Origin: Enoplosus armatus
Lineage: Eukaryota > Chordata > Actinopteri > Centrarchiformes > Enoplosidae
DNA: 64,000 nucleotides
Direction: 5' to 3'
Assembly (NCBI RefSeq): GCF_043641665.1
Contig: NC_092200.1
Coordinates: 7,757,694 to 7,821,693, forward strand
Shown here: in pieces, positions 52,448-62,270 of the stretch
How positions within the stretch are numbered: position 1 is the first letter of the stretch
Layout of the letters: every line of letters starts with the position of its first letter
Notes under the pieces: model-generated
Seen by the model: only the letters and a program-made list of their open reading frames with translations
What the model was told of the DNA's origin: nothing
The model's database searches: none
Made by a program: the position numbers and the translations under genes

Positions 52448-55400
52448 GTGAGTCAGATGTATCCTTGACCCTGTCTAGCTGTGTCAGCAAGCAACACAAA
52501 CTCAGAAACAAAGGCCAGAAATGGCATGACTGTACATTGTACATCTTAATTTAGTATGTAGAAGAAGAATGTAAGAGACACCAAGAAACACAGCCATCTT
52601 GACTGTTTCTGTTCAAGAGATCTAGTTTTCATTTCATAAACTCCCTAAACTTATGAATTATGAAATTATAATGCAGCATATCACATTACAACTGATACCT
52701 TTGGTACCTTTGCGTGTATTTGTATTTCCACCAGATTACTGACGGTGTTACTCTCGGTTCTGATATTGTTAAGAAACTGTCTCAAACATGAACTTTGTAC
52801 TGATTTTGGCAGATATTCAACATTGTTTACTTCAGTGTAATGCAGATACATTATTAATCACCCAAAGCCAGGTTAAGACTTTGAAAAAACATGCCAGAGA
52901 AAGGTATTATTTCTGTGGAGTCGAAACTAGTTTTTTGAGCTTATTTGTTATGAAGGTTTTGCTTTGTTGCGTACCTATTTCAGCTCAAATTTCGCTTATG
53001 TTTTAAGTTAGAACTCTTTCATGGAGTTTCGAGAGCAGGAAAGTAGACATCTGTAAAATGTTCAGCATTAACTTTATTACTTGGAAACTAGAAGATGGAA
53101 AACCTTCATCAGGATATTTACTGTACATGATACATGGCCAAACAGCAAATCAGTGACAGTTCTAGGTATTACAATACTTAACCTCCTGAGACCCAAGTTC
53201 TATCTTAATTTCTCTTTGCTATCTTGGCTTATTGGGACCTGATAAGTATAAAAACTAAGCATCATCTGTTGACATGATGTAGTTCCACATACGGGGACAA
53301 TTTTGAATTTCCATATAAGCAGAATTAAGTATTATGGTATAACCCAAAATGTGATGTCCACGCATGTGGATGCCAGGTCCTAGGAGGTTAAAGATAAAAA
53401 AAATCTAACTTTACAGATAATATAAAGCGTTACAAATGTAATCCACACCTCGGCATTGCTTGTTAAAATAAATGGCTAATCGGAGCATTACAAAATGTTC
53501 TCCCATCCAAATGATTAAGAAATTGTGCATTTCTCATCTTGTTTATGATTTTCCATATTACTCATACTATATGGGGAAGAACAACGTTGAAGTGTGATGC
53601 ATTTTGCACAAACTATAGTCGTATTACTGGTATTATCATTATATTTAGTGCTGCAACAATTAGTTTATTAATTAATTAGTAGATCAACAGAAAATTAACC
53701 TGCAACTATTCTGATAATTGATAAGTTTAAGTCGTTTATCAAGTAAAAATGCCAAACTTTTACAGGCTCCAGTTTCTAAAATGTGAGGATTTGCTGCTTT
53801 TCTCTGTTTTCTGTCATCATAAATGAAGATCTTTGTGTCTGTTTTTGACTTTTGGTTGGACAAAACGAGCAATTTGAAGAAGTCATACTCTGGAAAATTG
53901 TGATGGGCCTTTTTTTTTTAGTAATTTTGATTAATCTACTATTGAAAAATGTAAACAACAAACTAATAGGTAATGAATAGTTCTAGCCCTTGTTATGTTA
54001 AGCGTAAGCATAAAGTTAAAAATGGACAATCTGGGGTTAAAATTCTTAATTGTTTTGTGTTTTGTTCAGTGAGGAGTATCTGCTTTCGTTTGCTAAAAAG
54101 ACAAAATATCAGGATATCATGTTGAAAGTTAATGATTTTAGAGTTTCGGAGGAGCTTGTTGTCTCTGAATTCAGTGTCACTGCAAGCAATTATACCAAAG
54201 CCGAAGTCAACGTGATATCAAATGCAGTCTGAAAAAAAATCCTGATTGAAATGTAACTGAAACATTTGATGCAACCTCCTGCTTTATCATCTGAAATGTA
54301 ATGTAAGCTGATTTTTTTTTAATGAACAAATACTCTTTAATGTTAACTCTGTATGAACAAATACTTCCTATAGTGTTCTCTCATTCCCGTTTCCACATTT
54401 TGTCCAACAAAATAGTGATCTTTTTGCAGTGATCCAGTCACGTTATAAACAACTTGTGAAATGTAATACAGGATTTCATGTTTTAATTCATTCACATAAG
54501 CAGGAAACGTCCACTCATGAAACCAGATATGGTAGCTACACGGGGAAAAAAGTACAAGGAGATTTGTTTTTTTCTGAATTTCGTTAAGTGAACAAAAAAA
54601 GAATCTTTATTGAAAAGTCTTGCTTCCTTTTTCAGGGGTCACTCAAACACGGTGTGTGAAATGAGAGTTGCCTGGGTGTGACTTTTCCAGAAAGCATCCG
54701 CTTGCTATTGTCTGCCTAGTCAACTTCTGCAGGCCCCAGCGCCCTGACTTCCATACATGAGAGATCAAGGGTTACCAAGGTGCTTTTGAGAAAGGAGGGC
54801 TCAATGTGAGAGGGGACAAACCAGTCCACAAAATACTCATTTCCTTTGCATGTTAGGTGCCCTAGTGGGGATTCAGACGGGGTCACTGACACAACCGCTG
54901 GGGTTGAGTTTTTTTTTTTTTCTTCCCCCCTCGTTGTTCTTAATGAAAACTGTTGCTTGCCTTTTCAGTGGCTTACGACTGCTATCTGCTGCCTGTACAG
55001 TATGTGGCTTGATAATATGCTGAGTTTGCCCAAAAGAAAGTTTGTTCAGACTCTGGCTGTTTATCCGGTGCCAGACAGAGAGGCACCTCATGTAGAAAAG
55101 GTAAAAGTAATTCTGTCCACCTCTCATTCTTGCCAAAAAGTTCAGTCACTGAGCCACGGCATTAACTTGTATTCTAACAAGATTAAAATATATTCGTCCT
55201 GGGGATTAGCATAGTTAGGTGTCCTTTTGCCTCTTTTTTTTCCTGCACTGGTGCGGTGACAGTGGGCTTTGATCTGTGTTGCGAGGCAAGAGTCCTGGCT
55301 TGGACCTAGCCATTCGAGTGCCAAGTGTGAAATTGGCCTGATGTCATCCCCATTCTTCACCTTTTACATCTTTCACCACTTTAATTATGTTTCCGCCACA

Positions 55401-56077
55401 AAGCCCAGGCACCTCTGAGCAGATTCCACTCTGGCCGTAGGAAGCATTTAGAAACTGTGGGTAAATGACACAGTAGGGGAGGGGGAGGATGGTTGGAGAG
55501 GTCATAGCAGGATGGGGCCCTTTTGTGTTTAGAGGTAGACATTGATACTTTCCTGATGTATCCTGTGCTCACTTCCATTTTTTACAGCATGAGAACTTTC
55601 TGAAATTGTGCGGAAAATAACTTTTATTCTTGGCATTTTTTACAATTTCTATTTATTTCTCAGCGTTATCCACCCAGATTACTGATGATTTATACTGTCA
55701 TATTATGGTTCCACAGCAATGCAAGACTTTTCTGTTACGTGCAACAGTTAGAGGCTCAAACAAGGACCACTTCTGGTCACTTCACCACCTGAATCTCACT
55801 TCTGGAGATGAGACAAATTATTCTCAGATAAAAGTTCCAGGAGAATGTGCCCATGCAGCCTTACAGCTTCAGCTATTGTTCATGCATTGGTGTCCCTATC
55901 TGAACTTCAGGGAGCTTCCCTGCCTGTGAATATTTTGATGAAGGTTCCTATTGATGTGCTGAATGAAGGACCAAAACAACAGGGGTATGTGTGCATGTGC
56001 GGAGTGAACAGAAATGAATGAAGTGTGTGGGGATGTGTGCGTGCCAGGCAAGAATAAAATAAAACCAAGTGATAGTA

Positions 56078-56173
<96 letters not shown>

Positions 56174-56326
56174 GTATGAGTTAGTGAGTGAGAAAGCTGT
56201 GTGTGGAGAATGGGTTACTGAGGGGCGGGAGGGGGGAAACCAGCCACCTGCAGCCATGACAGGCTTTGACCTTCATTGCTCTCTCTCTCTCGCTCTCTCT
56301 CTCTCATCCCTTCCCTCCCTCCTTCC

Positions 56327-56383
<57 letters not shown>

Positions 56384-56509
56384 CGACTCCCATTTCTGCC
56401 TTGTGATAGAAGCACAGGGTCTTTTCAGAAGCGGCGAGGAAGACTGACCGTCGTGGAGACAGTGCTGGGAGCAGCCCTATCCGCTCTAATGCTAGTCACT
56501 GGCCGTTAG
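52310..56509 (+). CDS. putative small protein of 69-72 residues, unrecognised (two coding exons)
   Basis: Proposed exons 52310-52447 and 56429-56509. In the first, an in-frame TAG at 52295-52297 closes the frame upstream. The ATG at 52310 or, in better context (AAGGATGG), the ATG at 52319 starts MGFGDDVAAVDAASSS; the exon ends PWESRGPE at a GTGAGT donor in phase 0. The second begins after TCTTTTCAG with KRRGRLTVVETVLGAALS and stops 26 residues in. The product would be an acidic-to-neutral N-terminus, a basic KRRGR patch and a hydrophobic C-terminal segment of about 17 residues (VVETVLGAALSALMLVT), resembling a tail-anchored microprotein. I do not recognise a family, and it is not CNPY1, which is expected between RBM33 and EN2. 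A 132-nt phase-0 segment at 54969-55100 could be an optional exon adding 44 residues. The transcript may instead be non-coding. Confidence 0.35.
53182..53387. mobile_element. piggyBac-type MITE (206 bp)
   Basis: The element is bounded by TTAA on both sides (53178-53181 and 53388-53391). Its ends are imperfect inverted repeats: CCTCCTGAGACC on the left and GGTCCTAGGAGG on the right, the latter reading CCTCCTAGGACC in reverse. A TTAA target duplication with CC-starting termini is the piggyBac hallmark. No coding capacity, hence non-autonomous. Confidence 0.75.
53648..53992. mobile_element. diverged fish repeat (non-autonomous element), copy 2
   Basis: Same family and same orientation as 24146-24500. 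It begins GTGCTGCAACAATTAG, has ATTAATTAATTAG-type ends, and contains AAAAATGCCAAA, CAGTTTCTAAAATGTGAGGA, TGGACAAAAC and GGAAAATTGTGATG. It ends GTTCTAGCCCTT, the complement-like counterpart of the start. Old copy, no coding capacity. Confidence 0.75.
54640..55520. promoter_or_regulatory. candidate conserved non-coding elements
   Basis: About 54640-54900 and 55220-55520 are non-repetitive and GC-balanced, with TTAATTATG and TGATTT-type words, inside AT-rich intron. They look like enhancer-type sequence near en2. Based on composition only. Confidence 0.3.
54969..55100 (+). other. possible cassette exon of the plus-strand transcript
   Basis: Exactly 44 codons open in phase 0 between CTTGCCTTTTCAG and the donor AAG/GTAAAAG, so inclusion would keep the small ORF in frame (116 residues). 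It encodes WLTTAICCLYSMWLDNML and a YPVPDREAPHVEK end. An open frame of this length can arise by chance. Confidence 0.25.
56080..56174. repeat. (GT)n(GA)n compound microsatellite
   Basis: About 36 GT units followed by about 11 GA units. Confidence 0.97.
56279..56381. repeat. (CT)n microsatellite
   Basis: About 100 bp of nearly pure pyrimidine, ending about 47 bp before the acceptor at 56427-56428. It opens long artificial Ser/Leu or Arg/Glu frames. Confidence 0.97.
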
Positions 56510-57115
56510 ACATGGCGTTCAAAGACTAGCGGTACAAGTATGGAAATGCAGATAAGGCATTGTTGAGGAAACATGCCTGGGAATTGTTCAAGGCTTTCCC
56601 TTGCATAATGTTTGGATGCTTTTGCAAATGTTTTAATCTCAAACCCCATGAATTTGATCCTCCATGAATGTGATCCTGAACCGCCCATAGAATGAGTGGG
56701 TGTTAGCATGGAAAGGATTGTCATGCTGTGCAAATTAATAATGTTTGTGATTACATTTGTGAATATTTTGACATCTGGCAACATTTATTTAAAACTGTTA
56801 TTGTATATATTTCTCTTTTCTAGGCAATTTTAACTAGTAATGCATGTGTTCTACATTTGGATGCCTGCAGAAGCTCAGCATTGATTTTCAGGTCACATTT
56901 ACTGCTTCAGCCTCAGTAATTTCTTTGTTTTTTATGGAAATATATCACGTAAAGATGCTAGAAACTTGTTTGTGTATAATCTTCAAGGTTTATTTACTCT
57001 TCTTTTGCAGTTTTCAGGAGGCAGTTAATTACACAATTAATACATGATACAAATTATGTACATTTATACCAAAGAATACTTCCAACATAAAATAAAAAAT
57101 AGCATTGTATTCTAC
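56429..57115 (+). other. candidate last exon and 3'UTR of the plus-strand transcript
   Basis: Starts after the acceptor TCTTTTCAG; the coding part ends at TAG 56507-56509. A consensus AATAAA at 57091-57096 is followed by a T/GT-rich stretch (TCTGTGTTGTAATTTT), giving a likely cleavage site near 57110. Confidence 0.45.
57091..57096 (+). terminator. poly(A) signal of the plus-strand transcript
   Basis: AATAAA with a GT-rich element about 25 bp downstream. Confidence 0.5.
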
Positions 57116-57131
57116 AACTCTGTGTTGTAAT

Positions 57132-57137
57132 TTTATT
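57132..57137 (-). terminator. en2: candidate en2 poly(A) signal
   Basis: Reads AATAAA on the minus strand, 1.8 kb after the en2 stop. It is followed (towards lower coordinates) by ACAACACAGAG. The assignment assumes an unspliced 3'UTR. Confidence 0.4.
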
Positions 57138-58950
57138 TAAACATGTTCATATATAGATAGATATACGCTGATGAGTAAATTCATAATGTCGTACCAGCAG
57201 TTTTCATAAAGGCATTAAACTTGAGTAGTCTGCATTTGAAGTAATACTGCTTCTCTGATTCGGCACAGTTCTGTTTCATAAAAAGTTCACACTTGAACTT
57301 TAAGGCAAAGTGTGTTTCTGTTTGGTGGATTTTAATTCACACACACTTTTTGCAGATACACAACAAAAACACTTTGAAAGGCAAAAAGTCCACAATTTGG
57401 TATGGATACAGTCTAAAACTTAGCTCGATCATACTTCCGTCGATAAAGACCAAAGTTTATAAACACAGTTATTTGCCCAAGTACAACAAATTGCAGCTTT
57501 CATGCAAAGGCCCCATAAACTATTTTTCATTCACAAAAAAAAAAGGAAACAAAAAGAAGTTATTGCAAGATAAACAAGCAGTGTAAACACCTCAGATATC
57601 TACTCTAAAGCAACACTGGTCATTGGATAGATTTTTTTCTCAATATAATCTATATAAATACACATATGAAGTCCTTTCAACAACGATAAGAGATTTCCAA
57701 CATTTGTAATACAGTCACTGACGGATTTGCCTTCTTTTTATGATATATGGATATGTAATAAAACTGTATATAGAGAAAGATTTAACAAGAACATCCAATA
57801 ACCTGCATGTATAGTCTATACTCAAGAGTGCGCAAAATGGTTGTCATCATTGTCTTTATGCTACAGAGTTGTTTCTGTGACTTTATAGGCAGCATTATAG
57901 CCTTCACTTTATTTAGCTACAAAAACATGATTCATATTGCTATTTAAAAACTATAATAGCTGCACTGATGCATTGGTATAACGAAGGGAATACGCACATA
58001 ATATTTGTTTAAAGGCTATGAGACGACCACATACATATAAGCAAGGCCTAACTTAGCATTTTAGTCAAGTGGCGTGTTAGAAAAGATTCGCTACCTCTCT
58101 CGGTCACTTATGATAATAAACTGTTCCTGTGAATTTCTTTATTTTCTTTTTTAAAAAACGTATCAAAATTCAGAGTCTGCCCAATTAGGTCTGCAACTGA
58201 CACTCGGAAAAAAATCACCTTCCTCTGTCCATTTTTACATCAAACACAACCAAGGAAACCAACAAGCATGGAAATAAAATCGTGTTAGCATTTATTTAAA
58301 TTCACAGTAGCCTGGATGCAGCAGAAAAATATTCTTTGGACTTCAGTTTTGTTCACTTCACTGACAGATCGAAACGGTCAAGTGCCAGTTAGTTTAAATG
58401 TAATATGATGACAATCATGGGTAGCAGTAGGCCTATAGAAAAATGAAGGGTGTAAGCATTTGTACCTCCTGTGGGGGGGCGGGGGACGACAAACAATGAA
58501 AACATACCTTTATACAACATCTTTTATAGACGTGATATTGCAGAAATATCTCTCTCTATTTTTTTTTAAACAATTTATGCTGGTATACTCGACACACTGG
58601 CCCTTTTATTCGATGAAATTATTGCATTGTAGGCTTGACAAACCTCCCATATAACGAAAAACCACTATAATATTCCTATAGGACCCTACAGAGACCTGTG
58701 GTGTCATTAAGTATTCCTGTTGGGACTTATTGTAGGATTTATTTGAGATTTCCCGGAGTCCTGGACCCTTGGTGTGTCAGTAGTGGGTCAGTATTGGGTA
58801 TAGTGATAGTATTAGAACTTATTTTTATCTGCTGTGGTATCATTAAATATTCCTGTAGGTAGAGTTTTGCAGTGATATCTCTATAAAAATCTATCATAGG
58901 ATTACTATAGCTTCTTTTTCGTCAGGAGGTTTCTGTGACTTCTCTGGAAA
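57138..58950 (-). other. en2: probable en2 3'UTR
   Basis: AT-rich, no coding frame on the minus strand. Positions about 58640-58920 carry a degenerate tandem repeat, listed separately. Its extent is inferred from the poly(A) signal. Confidence 0.45.
58640..58920. repeat. degenerate tandem repeat in the en2 3' region
   Basis: Two copies of a phrase are visible: CTGTGGTGTCATTAAGTATT at 58696 and CTGTGGTATCATTAAATATT at 58832, both followed by CCTGT. Shorter variants (ATATTCCTATAGGA, ATCATAGGATTACTATAG) lie on either side. The period is about 136 bp. Confidence 0.65.
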
Positions 58951-59270
58951 TCAATCGCTGTCTGATTTTTCGTCTTTCGACGAGACGGTGGCGTGATTGT
59001 ACAGTCCCTGTGCCATCAGGTGCAGGGCCAGACTGTTTTTAGCGCCGGTGGCCTTCTTGATTTTGGCCCTCTTGTTCTGAAACCAGATCTTGATCTGGGA
59101 CTCGTTCAGGCCCAGCTCCTGCGCCAGGTTCTGCCGCCTCTGCTCGGTCAGATACCGATTTGTCTGAAACTCCGATTTTAGTCTTTGCAGCTGTTCTGCT
59201 GTGAAGGCCGTCCGTGGTCGCTTGTCCTCTTTGCTGGTCGATTTCTTCTTTGGTTTGCGGGATCTTGGCC
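58951..59270 (-). CDS. en2: en2 exon 2 (homeodomain)
   Basis: Starts after ATACTACAG; encodes [10 protein letters not shown], the full homeodomain and the C-terminal tail ending KSDSD, stop TGA at 58951-58953. Confidence 0.97.
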
Positions 59271-59863
59271 CTGTAGTATGGGTGATATGGGGGTGGGGGA
59301 GTCACAGACACACATATATAGGTTTGTCAGTATCAAAACATGGTCATGAATATGGGCAACATTTGAAAAAAGATAGGTTAACTTTTACATGGGCGATATT
59401 CAGGCAAACGGCTTTATAAGCAACTTTATAAATGAAACCATACACATTTTTAGGTTTTCTCATGAAAATACTCAACCCACGTATAACTAGCATACTATTC
59501 TACTACTTAAAGTTTAGGAGTGAGCCTACACCTTTATCTAAAACAGGTGCCTAAAGTCTAATTTAGGAGAAAATACAGATTTTCTAACTGATTTTAATCT
59601 CCAAAATCGAGGAATAAGTAAACAAATGGCTGTTCAGACATGTGTTGTCATTACTTGACTGTGTCTTTAAAAGCTTTTTGCATTTAAATAAATCACAAAA
59701 ATAAATGTTATTGATTCCCTAAAGCATTTTTGGAAAGCTTGTAAAAAATGAGGAGGGTGATTGTAAAATGTTGACACGTCCACTGAAGAAAACACCCAAG
59801 AAGCAAAACCTCCCCTCCCTCCCTGTTTCTATCCCTCTTCCTCGCTTTACACACATATACGTA

Positions 59864-59900
<37 letters not shown>

Positions 59901-61624
59901 ACACTGTCTGTAGTAATAAGGAATTATTAACCAATAGGACAACACTGGAAAAACTTCACTGACACATCTCAGGCACAGTTTTGCAGGTGAGCTGAAACAC
60001 TGGATTCATTTCAGTGCAGCTACTTTGCATTTTAGTTTCTGTGGTTCACTTGAAAAGCTCCTCAATGAGCCAACGTGAATAGAATTGGAGCAGCACACAT
60101 TACATACACAGTCATTTCCCATCTGGATGGAGGCCTATTTGGTGGAGCTTTGGACTAAGTGCTCGATTCCTTCCTCCAAACAGTGTGGCAAACATTAATG
60201 AAAGCGCATAACACAGGCCGAGCCTCTATACTGATGAATCAGCGTGTGGATATAAAAACTGTGCAGCTACAACTCGTAGTAGTCGCCTACGCCACTCCAT
60301 ACAGCGTTACATAATGCATGAGAACAAGTTGTACTCCACTTTTGATCAATGCTAAGAAAAATACACAAGATATTAACCTTTCTGCAGGCTGGGAAGTTGT
60401 AGCCTGTGTTTTCTTGTAAATAAAGATTTGAAATAATACAAAAAACCTCACTGCTGGTCGGCATATACATGGGCTGTTGGAGCGTCCATTGTGGAACAGG
60501 ATGCATATTTAATCCATCCCAAACACAACTCGCCCAACGCTTCTAAGGAGCAAAACAGCTTTGACAAGAGCTCCAAAATATTATTTTGCAGACCTGCAGG
60601 TCCTCTGGACGACATGCAGCCTGCCAGCGCACGTATGTTTAGTAGATATGTAGGAGCCCAGTATTATCATATTCATTACCCGGGGAAATTTGCAAGAAGA
60701 CATTTTAGTGAAGAAAAAAATCTGTGCGTAATGGCTCAAAAAATGTGGCTGTTTTTTATGTTTTTGTGAGTGATTAAAATGTAAAGATTTAAGGAAAGTT
60801 TCACTGTTTTTAATGAAATATTTTTTTCTTTCTCCTTTACGTTTTAAAATAGGCCCTCCCTCACCGAAAAGCCACATTTTTATTTTGTCTTTTAGGTGGT
60901 ACTTCTCCTACACTGTACAAGGACCTGTTCTCCGTGTAGTCTGCCGCGAGATTTGCGTAAAATAATATTAAAGAAATTCTACATGGATTTATATTTAGTA
61001 AATTGTCAGTTTGAGCTGCACGGCGCGGTTCGCTCTGCTCTACTCGGGAGAAGTCGGTCAAGGCATCCGGGGTCAGTGTTACGGGGTATTTCAGGTTACC
61101 GAGAGAATACGGTATAGAGGAAAACGCATCCACCAACCTGAAGAAGGCCTGTCCGAGTATCTGGTGCAGTAGACCCAGGCTGGCCACAGCATGGGTTTAG
61201 ACTGGGATGGGGTTGAGCTGGCTTGGGAACTGTCTGAGTCTGAGCTTAGGCACTGGTCTCCGTTCTCCCCGCGGGGTTTCAGGGGCTCCTCGGCGGCTAT
61301 AGCGGGCTTCTTGGTCCCCGTAACCGTGTGTGGAGTGGAGGTCCCCTCCGCCGGCACCGTGCTCCCCACCGGCTCGGTCTGAGGGGCGGCGGGGCTGTTG
61401 TGGCTCTCCCGCGATGCGAGGCTGCTCTCCTCGCGGTTTGCGCCTCCGTCCTTTTTCCGTCCGAAATCCGGCCGCAGGATGTTGTCGATGAAGAAATTGG
61501 TGACCCGGTGAGGGATCTGCAGGTTCCCCGGCGCCTGTAAGAGGGGAAGGATGGCTCTGTTTGATTCATCCGCCGACTCCTGCCGCTCCACCACGTCTCT
61601 GTTGCCGTGATCATTTTCTTCCAT
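58951..61624 (-). CDS. en2: engrailed homeobox 2 (complete, two exons)
   Basis: Coding exons 61138-61624 and 58951-59270; the junction splits a Gly codon (SSG) and the product is 268 residues. All five Engrailed homology regions are present: EH1 repressor motif [12 protein letters not shown] at about 44-55 (Groucho binding), EH2 hexapeptide-like [10 protein letters not shown] at 147-156 (Pbx binding), EH3 with SRKPKKKS, the EH4 homeodomain at 178-237 ([26 protein letters not shown]), and the EH5 tail [15 protein letters not shown]. The middle of exon 1 is Ser/Pro/Thr-rich. En2 is a nuclear repressor that patterns the midbrain-hindbrain boundary and cerebellum; it is also expressed in fish jaw and somite muscle. 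The assignment to En2 rather than En1 rests on the shh-rbm33 linkage and on the short N-terminus. The a/b paralogue is not resolved. The start ATG at 61622-61624 is the first in frame. Confidence 0.97.
59271..61137 (-). other. en2: en2 intron
   Basis: 1.87 kb. Contains an (AC)n run at 59867-59896. Positions about 59960-60290 are non-repetitive, with CATTAATG and GATGAATCAGCG-type words, and could be an intronic enhancer; the first 150 bp after exon 1 are CpG-rich. Confidence 0.6.
59867..59896. repeat. (AC)n microsatellite in the en2 intron
   Basis: About fifteen AC units following CGTACGT. Confidence 0.95.
61138..61624 (-). CDS. en2: en2 exon 1
   Basis: 162 codons plus one base. It contains EH1 and EH2. 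Ends SDRPSS plus G, with donor GTTGGTG, at the same place as other vertebrate engrailed genes. Confidence 0.96.
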
Positions 61625-62270
61625 ACTGATTCACTTTCCCCGCTTTACTCTCTTTAACCCCTTTATCGCTCTCTCTCTGCTGCAATAAAATTCGCAAAGA
61701 ACTTTGGGGAAATTAAATTGCGAAAAAAAACCGGCACGCGTAAAATAAATAAAAAAAGAAAACTCAAATTCTAGTGAGTGCCTTGGACACCATGCAAAGC
61801 CTTGCGATAGTGTCCTCTGAGAAAAGCATACTTTTTGACATATATTCCCTCAATCTCGGGTTACAACTGATACCGTAGAGCTCAAACATGTGCCATTTGC
61901 GCACCATCCAATTTATTGTTATCCGATTTCAGTGTGCTCAGTAATGCCTACGCCTAAACTAAACTAAGGGTAAATAAAGAGGCTCCTAAACTGATGCTCT
62001 AATACTCTCACTCTGGAGTTTTGTTCTTATTTTCAATACGAGCCCCCCGAGTGACGTTTTCCCACCGTCCTCCCAGACACGTGCCTTGGACCAATGGGGT
62101 GGCAGAAACCAGGCCACGTGACGCAGACTCCAGAGCAGTCCACAAACGCCCATCCTCGTCTTAGTAAAGGGAAAGAGTCCTGGACTGACGGAGGAAGCCT
62201 CATTTAAATCCAGTGCATGCTCCCCTAGATACTCCCAATAATTCATCATTGTTTATGAACCTGTAACTTC
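61625..62270 (-). promoter_or_regulatory. en2: en2 5'UTR and promoter region
   Basis: Upstream of the en2 ATG lie CpG-rich sequence and, at about 62080-62125, CACGTG/CCAATGGGGTGG/CCACGTGACG: two E-box/CREB-like words flanking a CCAAT box. The transcription start lies probably within the first 200 bp. Confidence 0.5.

Noticed and set aside
56184..56447. Ser/Leu-rich and Arg/Glu-rich frames of 66-116 codons on both strands
   Set aside because: Produced by the GT, GA and CT microsatellites; only the last 27 codons in one frame (from 56429) are considered.
34640..57115. CNPY1 expected between RBM33 and EN2
   Set aside because: I looked for canopy-type Cys-rich or saposin-like exons on the plus strand and found none; the gene is lost, elsewhere, or too diverged for me to see.
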